Of a stretch of DNA of 64,000 bases, positions 44,409 to 57,000 are shown piece after piece (position 1 is the stretch's first letter; each line of letters opens with the position of its first letter). This stretch comes from Tricholomella constricta (lineage: Eukaryota; Basidiomycota; Agaricomycetes; Agaricales; Lyophyllaceae), in assembly GCA_013368375.1 (NCBI GenBank), contig JAACJP010000012.1, positions 310,001 through 374,000 on the forward strand, read 5' to 3'. The position numbers and the translations under genes are program-made. Under the pieces are notes generated by a model. The model was not told where the DNA came from, did not search any database, and saw nothing but the letters and a program-made list of their open reading frames with translations.

Positions 44409-47400
44409 TCACCGCGAGTTGAAGAACCACGACGCACGTTTCGCTGTAAAAATGTCAGCACAAGCACCCAAATCACATTCCACCACTTACAGGCTCTGTG
44501 TGTGTCCCCAACAAAATCAGATCCGTACGTTAGATCCACATTAAGGGCACATCCAATTTGGAACCACTTACCCTCCTTCTTCGCTCTGCAATCTCGTCAG
44601 CGGATTGGCGGAACCAACACCACCACCAATGGCTGCCGGCATCGGACCAGCAGGAGGCACCGCCCCGCCCCCGCCGCGCAGCGGCTTCGCAATCCGTCCA
44701 AACGTGAGCGGTGAAGCAGTCGTCGCCTTTTGCGCTGAGTTTCAAGTCCTTTTAGCGTTTTTGTCCCAACACCAAATTTCGACCCTTACCTCGAGCCTGA
44801 TCGAGACGTTCCTTCACGGCTTGCAGCTGAGCCTCGAATTTCTGATTCTGAATCGACAGCCGGCGGTCGGCATCCTGCAGCAATGCTTCCAAATTTTGTA
44901 TCCGCTCGTTGCGAGCAAGCAGCTTCCGTTCCGCAATCCCGGCCTCCTTCTTCAAGCTCGAATTCTGGTCAACAAGCTTTCCGCCGAAAACGAATCAGTA
45001 AAGGTATGTGGCCGAGAGCTCTCGTCCATACCTGTTTCTGAACCAGGGTAAGTTGCTCCAAATTCCTCTCTAGGAATGCCATCTTCTTCTGTTGCGCTTT
45101 GCTGTTGCTGTTGCGAATCACATTGTTGTACTGCTCCTTGATTTCGTCGAGTTGAATCTCTAGCTCCACGACCTAAATAAAAGAAAAAAACATGAATCAT
45201 GAATCCGAAGTATAAACTATAAACGACAGACCTTCTCGCAGCGGTTCTGCAAATCGCGCATGAGAGACTTCTTGACTCCATCAAACTCCGCCAGTTGCAC
45301 GTTGATAGCCTTCCTCGTCCGCTCAAGGTCCTGTGCACTTTCCGCCAGGTTCTTACCACCCTCGATACCGGCTGACGTCACGGCGAAAGCACGCTGGGTA
45401 GTAACGCAAACGGTGTCAACCAACAGAACTAATAACTGACAAAACCGATCATCGTACCTTCAGTTCTTCATTGACGCTCTTGAGGCTGTCGATCGAGGCG
45501 TTTAGGCTGCGAACTTCATTAGCCTTCATTTCAAGCTGTTGCTTCAAGTCGCCAGCCTCGCTCAGATGCGCGTCACGCTTGGCAGCGTATTGCGCCTCCA
45601 ATTTATTCTTGTGGGAAATATCAGTAATAGAGAAAGCAACCGATACTCGTAGTGGGGAACAACCTTGAGGTCAGCCATAGACTCAGCCAGGTCGACATCG
45701 CTGGTCTCCTCGTCGTGAATCGTCTTCTCTGTATCACCAGAGTAAAAAAAAAAAAAAAAGGAAGAAATCGCAGGGCATGAGTGATCCGTAATAATCTTCT
45801 TCTCCAGTAAATACACTGACCTAGGAGTTCCTCGTATTCAGTCTCCAGCGCGGCCACTCTCGCTTCCAATTCGTCACGCCTCCTAGTTACCATTTCGTTC
45901 TCTTCCTGACTCTGCCTGAGCCTATCAACTGTCTCCCTTACCAAACTCTGCCCCTCGGACAACTGTCGCCTAATCGCAGTCAAATCCTCCGGGGTCAGAG
46001 CTCCTGCCCCATCTATGCTGTCTAATTTCGCAAGAATCTGTCGTAATTGTTCGTCCTTCTCGGAGAATGCTCCTTGCTGTAACCACAGTGAGAAGTCGCA
46101 AGTATTTAGAAGTCAGGAAAGTAACAATTAAAGTAGTGCGGCGCACCGTATCGAATTTCGCCATCATCATCGCCATCTTTTCTTGCTTGCGTTTCTCCTT
46201 ATCCTCGGCCGTCGCATCTTTCTGGGCGGTCTTGAGCTCAGCGATCTGCTTCTTGAGCTCCTCTAATTCACCCTTGGCGTCCTGATTCTGTTCCTTGAGA
46301 ATGTCGATGGTGATACTACCCTCCTTGTTGTCATAATCGAGCCTCTCGACTTGCAGTCTTAATTCGTTCAACTGGCTCGACATCGCCTTGTTCTCCTACA
46401 ATCCCGAAATAAGATCAGCTGATTGAGAACCTAGCTAAGCGCCACGAGAAATAACGGCATGGAGAGACGAACTTTGTTGACAGAGGCCTCTTGTTCCTTC
46501 AAGAATGTCAACTCCTCCCTAAGCTCTTTGACAAGCTTGTCAGCAGCGAGAAGTGCCGATTCTCTCTCCGCAAGCTGATCGCTAAGCTCGTTCTCCCGTT
46601 TCAAGAAGTCCTCTCGCTCATCCTTGTCAAGGCCAATCACAGTCGGCGTTTGTGGGCGGCTATCGAGGTCTCCTCGGAGACTCTCAATTGCAGGGTTCAC
46701 GGGTGTCATGCTACGAGAACTAGGAAGAGGTGTGGACGGTGTAGGCGACGTGGGAGGTTTCTTGGGGGCAGCAGCCGATGGAGCGGAAGCAGCTTTGGCC
46801 GAAGTGGCCCATTCTGATTGCTCAACATGGCCTCCTGCACGCCAGATCACCAGTTCAGCTTCAAGAGCAGCAATATACTTTTGATATCCAGTATTGGCAA
46901 GATTCGCCTTTGCCAAAAGTCCCTTGAGTTCCAAGGGAGAAAGTTCTGCGTTGACGCGCGCAGTATTCTTGATAGACTTCGCTCGAATACCGAATCGAAG
47001 CGTAGAGAGCGTCTCGGCCTCGTTGTAGGACGAAGGTGAACAATTGATGATGAGGGTCGTTCGTGAATTACCTCCCAAAGACTCTTGCAGGATACGAGTG
47101 AGCTTGGAATCACGATACGGGATATGTTTTGCCTGCAATTGAACAGTGTGAACATAGTAGGAGGTTGGCGCAGCTTGAAGCAGATAGAAATCATACCTTG
47201 CTGTCTGTTAGCGCATTGATGACCATCCCGAGGGCGGAGAGCGATTTATTGATCTTCTTCGCCTCTTCGAGCGTCTGCCCAGATGCTCCAGTCTTCCCGA
47301 CCTTCTCTGAGCCAGCAAGGTCGACAAGGTAAAGGTTACCCGTCTTTAACGCTCCTGTTTCAGTGTTACGTTGTTGAATGGTGATCAAAAAAATGGAGTG

Positions 47401-48410
47401 CGACCGGGACGATTCTGCATTCATGTCTTGAGGATGTGATTAGGAGCTGTTAAGGCAGCAAGGACCAAAGCAAACACTTACTGGTTGATGAGATGACTCG
47501 CGCTGCACCTCCTGTACGCATTATCTCATAGACTTCGCGAGCACTGCTGACATAGTAATCGGACAAGTTCTTCACATAAACACCCTTCGACTTTTCCTCG
47601 TGAACTTGCAGGTTATCGTTTTGCGCTGAGAGGAGACGGTTAGGACATGATAAGCATGATATATAGTGGTCCTTACGCGCAAGCAGATCTCGGATTCGTT
47701 CTAGATAGATCTCCATGTATGACACCTTAACAAGGTATTCGAGATGCGCGTCGCTTTCAACGATAGACTGAAAGATCTGTTCTGTTATGCGGGGGATAAT
47801 ACCTTTCAATTCATCCGAGTCGATATCAGCACCCTGTTAATGACTCAGCCTTACAGGTGAATCAAGGACTTGTTGGTTATCTCACCATCATGGTGAACGT
47901 TTTTCCACTGCCAGTTTGTCCGTATGCGAACACCGTGCCGTTGTAGCCGTCGAGGACATCTAATACATAGAAAAACGTAAGAACAGCCAGAACGACTCCA
48001 ACAAAGCACGGGACAGAAGCACTGTCACCCTCGTGCAGTTTATGCTAAATAGCCACATTACCTTTGACGATACTGTCGTAATGGCATTAATCAGCCTAAC
48101 CGACATTACAACTGGAACTGAGGACTCACTCTTTAACACCGTAGTCGAACACCTCGTGCTGCTTTGTACCCATCGGGAAGACCCTATCGAACGTAAATCC
48201 ATCCTTCTCTGGTCCTGAGCCGACGGCGGCAGAGCGTATCTGCACCGTCTGCAAGTTATCAGCAAAGGCGACGCATATTTCGCCGCCTTCACGGGCTTCA
48301 ATCGCGTTTGGTGGTCGAAATCTGGGACACAATGATCAGAGTGTACCTCGGACCAGGGCGTTGCTACGCGCGTACCGACAGACCACTTTAATGTTGGTGG
48401 AACTTGCCAT
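44409..48410 (-). CDS. Conventional kinesin (kinesin-1) heavy chain
   Basis: This is a multi-exon minus-strand gene, start [17 protein letters not shown] at 48410. Motor domain: P-loop GQTGSGKT, switch [13 protein letters not shown], switch [15 protein letters not shown], then the neck. The stalk is a long coiled coil interrupted by a Pro/Ser/Thr hinge ([21 protein letters not shown]). The tail contains [10 protein letters not shown], the conserved fungal kinesin-1 tail/autoinhibition region. The end is best explained by exon ...[12 protein letters not shown], a 5-nt exon (44491-44495) and a last exon 44409-44443 ending [10 protein letters not shown]. It drives plus-end vesicle and organelle transport on microtubules toward the hyphal tip. 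It is one of two kinesin genes flanking ELF1. Confidence 0.93.
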
Positions 48411-48711
48411 GATGGCGTTCTATGGTATAGCGGACACTCTGACTGAGAGAATCCGTAACGGACGTGGATATATAGCAAGAAGGGTATCGGTGTCCGTCAA
48501 ACCTGGACTTGGAAGGTCAAAGGGTGGAGATGTTTGTGGTTGTTGCCGCGACAACAGGATTTCTGACAAGTGCACCAAGATGGATTTCCGAATACTGATC
48601 CCCTTCATGATGATTAATGAATATTCTTGAATTATCATAATACACAGTTTTATGCGCCGAAATACAATCTCTAGTACAGATCGAACAGAAACAAGATGTC
48701 ATGGTAGTCCT
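48411..48711. other. Kinesin-1 promoter / ELF1 3' flank
   Basis: This 301-bp spacer separates two minus-strand genes. No further feature was identified. Confidence 0.4.
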
Positions 48712-49173
48712 CTAGTCATCATCGTCGCTATCATCCACGGACGCTGGCGCAGGAGCTGGCCTGCTGCTGGTGGAGGCAACTGGACGATGAGGGCGTTGTT
48801 CCTCTCTTTGTGCTGCGTCTGCTGCGTCAATCCATTCGGAATATATGTCGATGGCCTCCGTGAGATCTGACGCGTAAAATGTGAGCCACAGGCTGTCACA
48901 ATGTAGTAGATGAGCACTTACGATTTACTTTGCTCTGATATCGTTGATCACAGACTCTGCATACAAGCTGCGCAACGCCCTCTTTTCGGTCGAGTCTGAC
49001 GGTTACAGACTTGTCGTGGTGGCAAAACAAACAGGTGAAGGCGGTATCTAGTCGACAGTATTATGTAGGGTTGAACTTCCATTAAGCGGACAAGAAGACG
49101 ATATAGACCGACCTAGAGGCACTTTTTGCCTGGACGGTGCAGGTTTCCTGGAAGACTTTTTTCGTTTGCCCAT
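48712..49173 (-). CDS. ELF1: Transcription elongation factor 1 (Elf1)
   Basis: Three exons (49113-49173, 48922-49047, 48866-48712) give 113 residues, exactly in phase. The basic N-terminus MGKRKKSSRK binds nucleic acid. The zinc ribbon is C-x2-C (CLFC) with C-x2-C (CRVC) after a 20-residue beta hairpin (HHDKSVTVRLDRKEGVAQLV). DQRYQSKVN-HLTEAIDIYSEWIDA follows, the family's diagnostic helix. The acidic DDSDDD tail matches fungal Elf1. It assists RNA polymerase II passage through chromatin. The start codon lies 167 bp from the divergent kinesin-5 start. Confidence 0.95.
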
Positions 49174-49340
49174 GGTGGTCGAGGGGCTCGGCGAGGACTT
49201 GGCTTTCAAATTGACGACACGCTTCGACACTCACACGTGACCGAACGCGGTAAATTGTTTGCGCTTATTGAACCGTCGAGGCAGTCGGTTCAACCCTAAC
49301 ACCTCTTTGTCGTTGTTCCCGTTCTGCTCGCTGGTCTACT

Positions 49341-52300
49341 ATGGCTACTCGCCGGCCAGCATCGTCGCGCGCACGGGTCAACAACAACACAAATCCAATG
49401 CCTCCCCCCCCTCCGCCGAGATCTCGTTCGGTCATGGCCAGGTCCGCGTCCACTACGCGTCTTAACGAAGATTCTCAGCAAAGGGAATCCACAACTGCTG
49501 CAGCAGCCTCGAGGCATCAACGGTCCACCTCCTCGCTAGAAGATGTGGAGACCAATATACAAGTTGTGATCCGTTGTAGGAGGCGTTCAGAGCGCGAAAT
49601 CCAGGACAACTCCCCCAGTATCGTCACCTCCACGGGTGCAAAAAGCAAGGATGTGTCTATCGAGGTCTCTTCCCCTGTATCCAGCTTAGGCCTTGTTACC
49701 ATGCCACCAGTTCGAACCTACCCCTTTGACCTCGTTTTTGGCCCCGAGGCAGACCAAGCAATGATCTATCACGAAGTTGTTAGCCCTATGCTTGACGAGG
49801 TCCTCATGGGATACAACTGCACCCTTTTTGCTTACGGCCAAACAGGTACGGGTAAAACGTACGTACACAGCCAGCCATGGTGCCATTCCAACGACTAATA
49901 TCCACTGTTTTAGATATACGATGGCTGGCGACTTGAACCCCACTCCCATGGGAAACCCTTCCGCGAATGCCGGGATGATTCCTCGCGTACTGTTTCGTCT
50001 CTTCCATCACCTTGAAACGTCGAAATCGGACTACAGCGTAAAGATATCATACATTGAGCTTTATAACGAGGAACTACGCGACCTCCTCATTAACGACCTT
50101 TCTGCTCCCAACGGGACTGTCCAGCCAATGGGAATGGCGAGCAAAGATGCGAATAAAGTCGTCGACAATGGCCTCAAGATCTTTGATGACGTGAATAAAC
50201 GAGGTGTTACTATCCAAGGCCTAGAAGAGATCACGGTCAAGGATTCCCAAGCCGCGTTGGCTCTTTTAACGAAAGGCAGCCATCGGAGACAAATTGCTGC
50301 GACAAAATTCAATGACCATTCCAGTCGTTCGCACTCCGTCTTTTCCATAACCGTTCACGTCAAGGAGCCTTCGATTGTCGGAGAAGATCTTCTTAAAATT
50401 GGAAAGCTCAATCTCGTCGATCTGGCTGGTTCGGAAAATATCGGGCGGTCTGGAGCGGAAAACAAAAGAGCCAGAGAAGCGGGTATGATTAATCAAAGTC
50501 TCCTCACTCTTGGACGGGTCATCAATGCATTGGTGGACAAAGCATCACATATTCCGTATCGGTGCGTATCAACTGAATCAACGTCGACGACAACACTTCT
50601 AACGCGGTTACAGTGAATCAAAACTTACGCGCCTTCTGCAAGACTCCTTGGGTGGCCGCACGAAGACCTGTATCATCGCGACAATATCGCCCGCCCGTTC
50701 GAATATGGAGGAAACCTTGTCCACACTCGATTACGCCATTCGAGCCAAGTCAATTAGAAATAAGCCCGAACTGAACCAGCGAACGACGCGCAATTCGCTC
50801 ATCAAAGACTACGTTGCCGAGATCGAGCGCCTCAAAGCAGACTTGGTGGCTGCGCGGGAAAAGAATGGAATTTTCTTTTCGGAGGAAACGTGGATTCAGA
50901 TGACGGCAGAGCAGGAGCTCAGGGTGACGGAACTGGAGGAGGCTAAGAAACAAGTAGAGATCGTCGAGGGGCGGATGCGGGGTGTCCGAGAGGAATTCGA
51001 GCAGAGTATTGGATTGCTGAAAATTAGGGAGGGAGAGTTAATTGATACGCGAAGGAAGTTGCAGGATACTGAAGTCTCTCTTGGGCAGAAGGAAGAGGAG
51101 CTTGGTGTGGTCAAGGGGGCGTTGGAAGAGGAGGTCGTGGTTAGGAAGGCGCATCAAGAGACAGAGATCGCTCTTGATCAAGTGGCAAGTGGACTCCAGA
51201 AGATCACAAAGCACAGCATAATGGATCTCGAGGGCTTGTTCGAGAAGCTTGGTGCGTTCTGTCTAGCTTTGCTTGTTATATTTGTTAATGCCTACTCTCC
51301 TCGACCAGAGCGCAAGACCGTTGTTCTCAACTCCAACTCTCAGACCGTATTGACGGAGGGGAGCAAAATTTCCAGAACGACGGATTTACTCTCACAGAGA
51401 CTTGAAGAATTCATTGGAATGTCTTCTCATAGTATTCTGAAGCTCCGCACGGAAGCCAAGGAATTCCAAAAGAAAGAACTTGAGGTCCTTGCCTCAAAGT
51501 CGTCTAGGATTGACCAGCAGTTACAGCGCTTCCAGCAAGCGCTCGGCGTTATACAAGCCAAAGACGCTTCAGAGGCCGAAGCTTTGGCCATTGCACATAA
51601 CGTGATGAAGGAGACGCACGAAACATTCAAGACTGGCTTCAGTCTTTGGGGTCACATATTGACTGAAACGTGCGAGGAAGCGAGTAGGTCTTTGGGGTTG
51701 GTCGGCACCGACGCCTTCAAATCGGTCGAGGGAGCCTTGACGACGATGGCCTCACTTGTGGACGTGGTCGTGCAAGAGACCAATAATTTCGTCGAAGCGG
51801 AACGCAAAAGCGCCCGTGAAGCGAAAGAGTTCGCAGCTGAAGCTTCGCGGAAGGAAATTAGCCGGTTGAGGCAGCAAAACGAGGCCCTGGTTAAGATGCT
51901 GGATAGAGAGAGGGTCAAAGGGAACCAGGCAAAAGACGAGCTTATCCAGCGAGTGTCTGGGCTTCTTGGAAACTTTACGGCTGAGAGAGACAGGAGCCTG
52001 AGGGAGGCAGTTGGTGTTATACAAGAGGGGAACTGTTCTGGAGAGGAAGGGATGAGGACGTTCATGGAGCAGCACACGGGGGTTGTGGAACAAATGGAGA
52101 CTGATGGCGCAGAGGTGGACCAGAATTTGCAAAAGAGAAGGGGTGAGAGCAAGCGGACAAGGGATGGTGCTTTCAAGGTCCGTTTCTACCCCAAGGCCTT
52201 CACGATTCTCGACCTGAATGGAGACGTAGACAATCACCGCCGCAAAAACCAGGTTCAGCAACGAAGTGGAAGCAATGCAGAATACCGTATCCGGTTCTAT

Positions 52301-53058
52301 AACGTCATATTCAGCCCAGGTGCAGAAACAGACGGAGGTCATGTCTCGTTCATGTTCCGATGGTGAGCTATTAAATCGTTGCGAGAATTGCTTGACTGAT
52401 CAAAATTTTCGATCAGCTTTCGAACAACATTCGCGTGCCAAGCGGGCAAGAATTGAGGCTACGACTTGTATGGGCAACGACGTCCAGTCAGAATATCAAC
52501 ACAGCCGGAAGCAAATCGCGTCCACGTCGCATAACATTGAATCTGCGGCTGAACATGTGTTATCTACGGTTCGCGTTTATTTGTCCCATCAGGAAATGAC
52601 CGCTCACATCGTTTTAGACATCTGGACTGGGAGCCACGACGGAATCATATCACAATGCGGTCGCGACAAACCTCGCATCCCTTCAAACAGCATTCGAAGC
52701 CCTTATTGAAGAGGGTGCACGAGAGGATGTATCGACTGGGGCTACCCCTCGCAAGCGCGCCTGGGACCGTGTTGATCAATGGAGCCTGACGAAGCCGCGC
52801 GATACGATTTTGAAGGTCTGGAGAGGGCAGGGCATCTCGAACGTTGGTAGTGAAACCTTTTTGGCGGAGCATCTCCCTTTGCCAGACGATGATGTTCTCG
52901 GCGAAGAGCATTCAACACCGAGCACGACACTGGCATCAACGATACCCTTGCAGACTAGACCAGCTTCAAAACTTGGACATAAACCAGCTCCACTTGTGGG
53001 GACATTGACGGATTCTCGAAACGTTTATACCACTCGCGGATCCCGACGGGTTCGCTAA
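49341..53058 (+). CDS. Kinesin-5 (BimC/Eg5) mitotic motor
   Basis: This is a multi-exon gene, start [15 protein letters not shown]. After a Ser/Pro-rich N-terminus the motor begins at [15 protein letters not shown]. It shows the P-loop GQTGTGKT (split by an intron before YTMAGD), switch [14 protein letters not shown], switch [17 protein letters not shown] with the kinesin-5 ENKRAREAG sequence, and the neck-linker [19 protein letters not shown] long stalk follows. The tail has a BimC box ([21 protein letters not shown]-terminal exon), the Cdk1-site motif needed for spindle binding. The protein slides antiparallel microtubules during mitosis. Exon borders between 52180 and 52720 are the least certain part. 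Confidence 0.92.
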
Positions 53059-53277
53059 ACCACACGAGATATACATGTTACACGTAATTTATTCTCCCTG
53101 TTTACGATGTTAGATGGATAATTTCTGTACAGTGTACACTATACTATTATCTGCTTTGTGTACTAACAGCGTTGCATTCAAACTACATTACGTAAGGCAC
53201 AGTTGAGCAACGAGCAGAACTGTAACTCGGCTTTAATCTACACAACTGTACAATCGTACAAGTCAACTCTTCTCACC

Positions 53278-53835
53278 ATGGCTGCAGGCCTAAGAAGTGC
53301 GTGTACTGAGAATCAACTCGAAAACCAAGCTTACCTCTCTATTACAGCTGTCATCTTGCTCTCATTCGTGCTTGCTGTTGGATTCCTCATGATCATTCTT
53401 TCCTGTGCTCTATGGCATAACTGGCTACCCCTTCTCGTCGGTGCGTACGACAATCAATGTGGAATCAACTACACTCTACTGACTCTATGGTCATTCATCT
53501 CAAAGCCCTGACATTCGTCCTCGCCCCTTTGCCTAACGCCGTCTTTGCTCATTGCGGATCCGACGAATACGGTGAAAGCTCAGGCCCAGTCGATCTCGGC
53601 CGCTTCTTCACTTCCATCATCGTCGTGTCTGGCTTTGCTCTGCCGATCATACTCGCCCACTCAGAGGTCATCGACCCCAAGGCTTGTGTTATGTCAATAA
53701 TCGGAGGAGGGTGCGTTACGTCTCCAGCTGTGTTCCATGTTCCCAACAATTCTGATGATGATATTTAGATTGGTCTATGGTACAATACTGGCATATTCTG
53801 CTGCCTTTAGCCAGGAGGACTCGGATTACGAATGA
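53278..53835 (+). CDS. VPS55: Vps55 family endosomal membrane protein
   Basis: Four exons (53278-53296, 53348-53440, 53506-53710, 53769-53835) give 127 residues. The spliced start MAAGLRTVILLSFVLAVGF matches the conserved family start. Four membrane helices are visible, with the signatures LPLLVALTFVLAPLPNAVFA and DLGRFFTSIIVVSGFALPIILAHSEVI, then CVMSIIGGGLVYGTILAYS. The first intron (51 nt) is a multiple of three without stops, so an unspliced reading hides it. Vps55 works with Vps68 in late endosome-to-vacuole traffic; the animal homologue is the leptin-receptor overlapping transcript protein. Confidence 0.93.
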
Positions 53836-54013
53836 TACGATACTTTGTGGATTACTCTGGCAATGTAATGAGTTGTACTACCGGAACTCCTTCGCATCCC
53901 TCTTTAATTAGGATTTCTGCCTCCACAAGACTCAGATAGTCAGGCAGGCGCGGCGCGGCATTCCGCCCGAGAGGTAGGCCGTCAGGCCAAAAGCTCGTCA
54001 CGAACGCGGCGGT

Positions 54014-57000
54014 TTACTTGGCGCCGTCCCCCCGCACGACGGCGATGAGCCGGCCAATACCTGCTCGCGCATCTGACCGGAAAGAGTCAAAACTCCGTAC
54101 TTCTGCGGAAATTTCGAAACGACCATAGGCAAGGAAGCAGATTGCCGTATCCAGCTGCCTTGATTCCCCACTTTCCAGCCGTCCGATGGCCAATTCGGAA
54201 AGTATTCCTTCGTATACAACGTGCTCCGATGGCTCCATTTCCAAATCCAAAATGAAAACCTGGGAAGATGCTACTCATGCACATGCACTCATTAGCAAAA
54301 GACCGCAACTAAGGACTCTAGACACCTACGGGATGTATTGGTAACTTTTGTTCGGAGGTACACGAACTCGTCTGCGGGCGGATAGTACTTGCCGTCGCAC
54401 TCGGCGAGTGATCGATCCGTGGTAGAAGCGCTGTCGTATGCCACAAGCCACATTTGGACTTGTGCGTTTTCCAGACGCAACGTCTCCAGCATCGGTAGTG
54501 TCATTCGTTGCTGCCTTAATGGAAGATCGCCAGAGCGGACTCCTCCTGTCTGTTGTCCAGCAGCTTAATCAGAGGGACAAAGGAAGCGTTCGGAGAACAG
54601 ACCTCCCGCCAACGGCCGCGGACACATTTAAATAACTCTTCACGATACCAGAAGAATTCGCGTTGAGTTCTTACTTCTTGGTCAGAGAGCTTGGATTTTT
54701 GGACAACGAATTGGCGATCTGATAGTGTGGGTATGGGCTGCGACAACGCCTCCTCCGAAATGAAGAATTTTCGTATAGGAATCACAAGTCTAGTTTCCTC
54801 GATGTTAAACGATGAACCAGGTGACCACTGATGACTTACCGTGACATAGAGCCTGGTGGGACGGTCGCTTCAACGGATGCCGGTGGAACACCTGAGGTAA
54901 AAAGTCCTTCAATACCGTTCGAAAAAGTCATTGAGATAAATCACAGACCTTCTTGAAGCCTTTCGAATACGACATCAAATGGCAGACCATATGTGTTCCG
55001 TACTTCGATGGAAAAGAGGCACCAACTCCCCTCATCATCCACGTATAATGTCTGCCTCCGGGCTTTCGTTTGAGTGTCGGCTGCGTCCTTGCTGTCTGGG
55101 ACGTGGCGCGGGAACGGTAGAATGTCCATTGAATGACATTCGAGCATGTGGTAAACAGTGACCATCACTGGATAGGAAAGTTGACGAGTATGGAACACCT
55201 CCGTCAAACCATCGAACACCGATCGTTCACGGTGCACATATGAATAGGAAATGTGGATTGTCCCATTCGTACTGATCAAGTTCATGAGTCTCTGCAACAT
55301 ATATAAGCGATCACATAGCTCACCATCCAACCTTTCCGATACATGTAACAGTGAGAGACAGTTTCTGGCCGGGTTGGATGCTCTTGTCCTCCTCGTTGTT
55401 CCATGAGAAAACGGGTCTCTGAATTAAGCCATACTCGGTTTCGTAGGTATCGAAAACCGACAGTTCCCCTTCGGCGAGGGCTTGCTGTGCTGGTGCAATA
55501 GTGGAGTCGTCGAAAACGAGGCGGAGAAAATCGATAGGTAACGGGGAGACGTTCTCGAGCGTTATCCGTATCGTGGACCTTATAGGAAGTTAAGGACCAA
55601 ATTTGGAAATAATGGGGATAACTCGTACATTTCTCCGTTATATAACATGAGAGCACCATGAGTGAGTGATGTTCTCCTTATCCGAAGCAAAGGCTGTTCT
55701 GGAACGACCTTGCATTCCAAAAATTGAAACGATGCCTTTATCGTGGTAGGCGGCGATCGACTTTCCCGCTTCTTGACCCTTTCCCAAGGAAATGAATCTA
55801 TGCCGAAGTGTTTCGAACGACCAGCATCGCATGCGACTGAACTCCTCTTCCGAGATAATCGCTGCTCCTCCTCATCGGTAGATAATGGCATGATGAATTC
55901 GCGAGAAGCTCCGCCAGGAGCTTGTACACGACAGCCTCGGATGGTAAGGGTACCCGTCTCGAGGGCCTTTCCAGAAAGAACGACTTCGTGAAAAGAGTTC
56001 GCTGGTATAAGGACGCGAAGGGGGCGCGATTCGAAGGGAAGGCCCGCTGTACTGAACGCGGATGGGTTGGTTTTATGCAAGAGGCGATTAGAACAAATCT
56101 TACCTCAAAGACAATGATTGCAGTTCCAGGTCAAAGATATATGGATTTTGCAAGATTACGACAAATTCGAGGGTTTCGTTCTGTACGACCAAAGTCCTTT
56201 CCTGTGAGGCAGAAATTTAAGTAATTTCCGTGGTATGATATTGGAATACAAACCTGCCCAACCACAGCCTTCCGCGGATTATATAGAAAAGGATCCGTGC
56301 CTCCAGTCAGAATAGGAGTGACGCTGGAAGATTTCGACTGCAACATTGATACAGGTTTCTCGACTGGTAGTCGGACCAAGGGCATCCTATGGAATTCGTA
56401 AGACTTCGTGATGGGCAGGACAGAAGCAGGATACAAACGGCGCAATCGTGATACTGACAACAGGCCTTCCGGACCAATATTCCACGGACTTGGTGTCTCC
56501 ACGTCTCCGAGCTGTGGTTAAAGCACGAGAGGAAGTTGAATAGAGGTGGAACTGATCTCCTGGCGACAACACGGTTTGCAAAGTTTTGAGCGCCGAGAGT
56601 GCAAATTGAGCTACTGCAGGAAAATCTGGAGAGGGAAGAATATTCATCACTTGAGCCCGGATAGGTAAGCGACCTGCTTACCGGGCAACGCTTCTGCGAC
56701 AGCCACCGCCTCTCTCACCACACCGACCTGGAGTTCAGGCCAGCCATATGGTTCCACACTTCCAGTTACAGCATCGTTGTCATAATCCTCATGACTGAGT
56801 AGAACTGTTTCACCGGCGTCGCCTGTGGTTTCGTCATCGTTAAGAGCGATATCCACCAACTTCACGGCGTCAAGGTTGATACCAAGCACTTTGCAAACAT
56901 ATTTCAGAAGCTCTAGAATACTTTCGTTGCCAACTGAGCTTTCGCTCATTCTGACACCGACACCACTCCAACCTCCACCGGAGGAATTCAGCCCTTGAAT

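Noticed and set aside
44273..44539. Minus-strand ORF at the 3' end of kinesin-1
   Set aside because: It reads through the intron, microexon and last exon in the wrong frame; the spliced tail explains the conserved end better.
53203..53277. Upstream ATG for VPS55 with a longer N-terminus
   Set aside because: It depends on reading intron 1 as coding and adds residues absent from the family; the spliced start from 53278 fits the conserved start.
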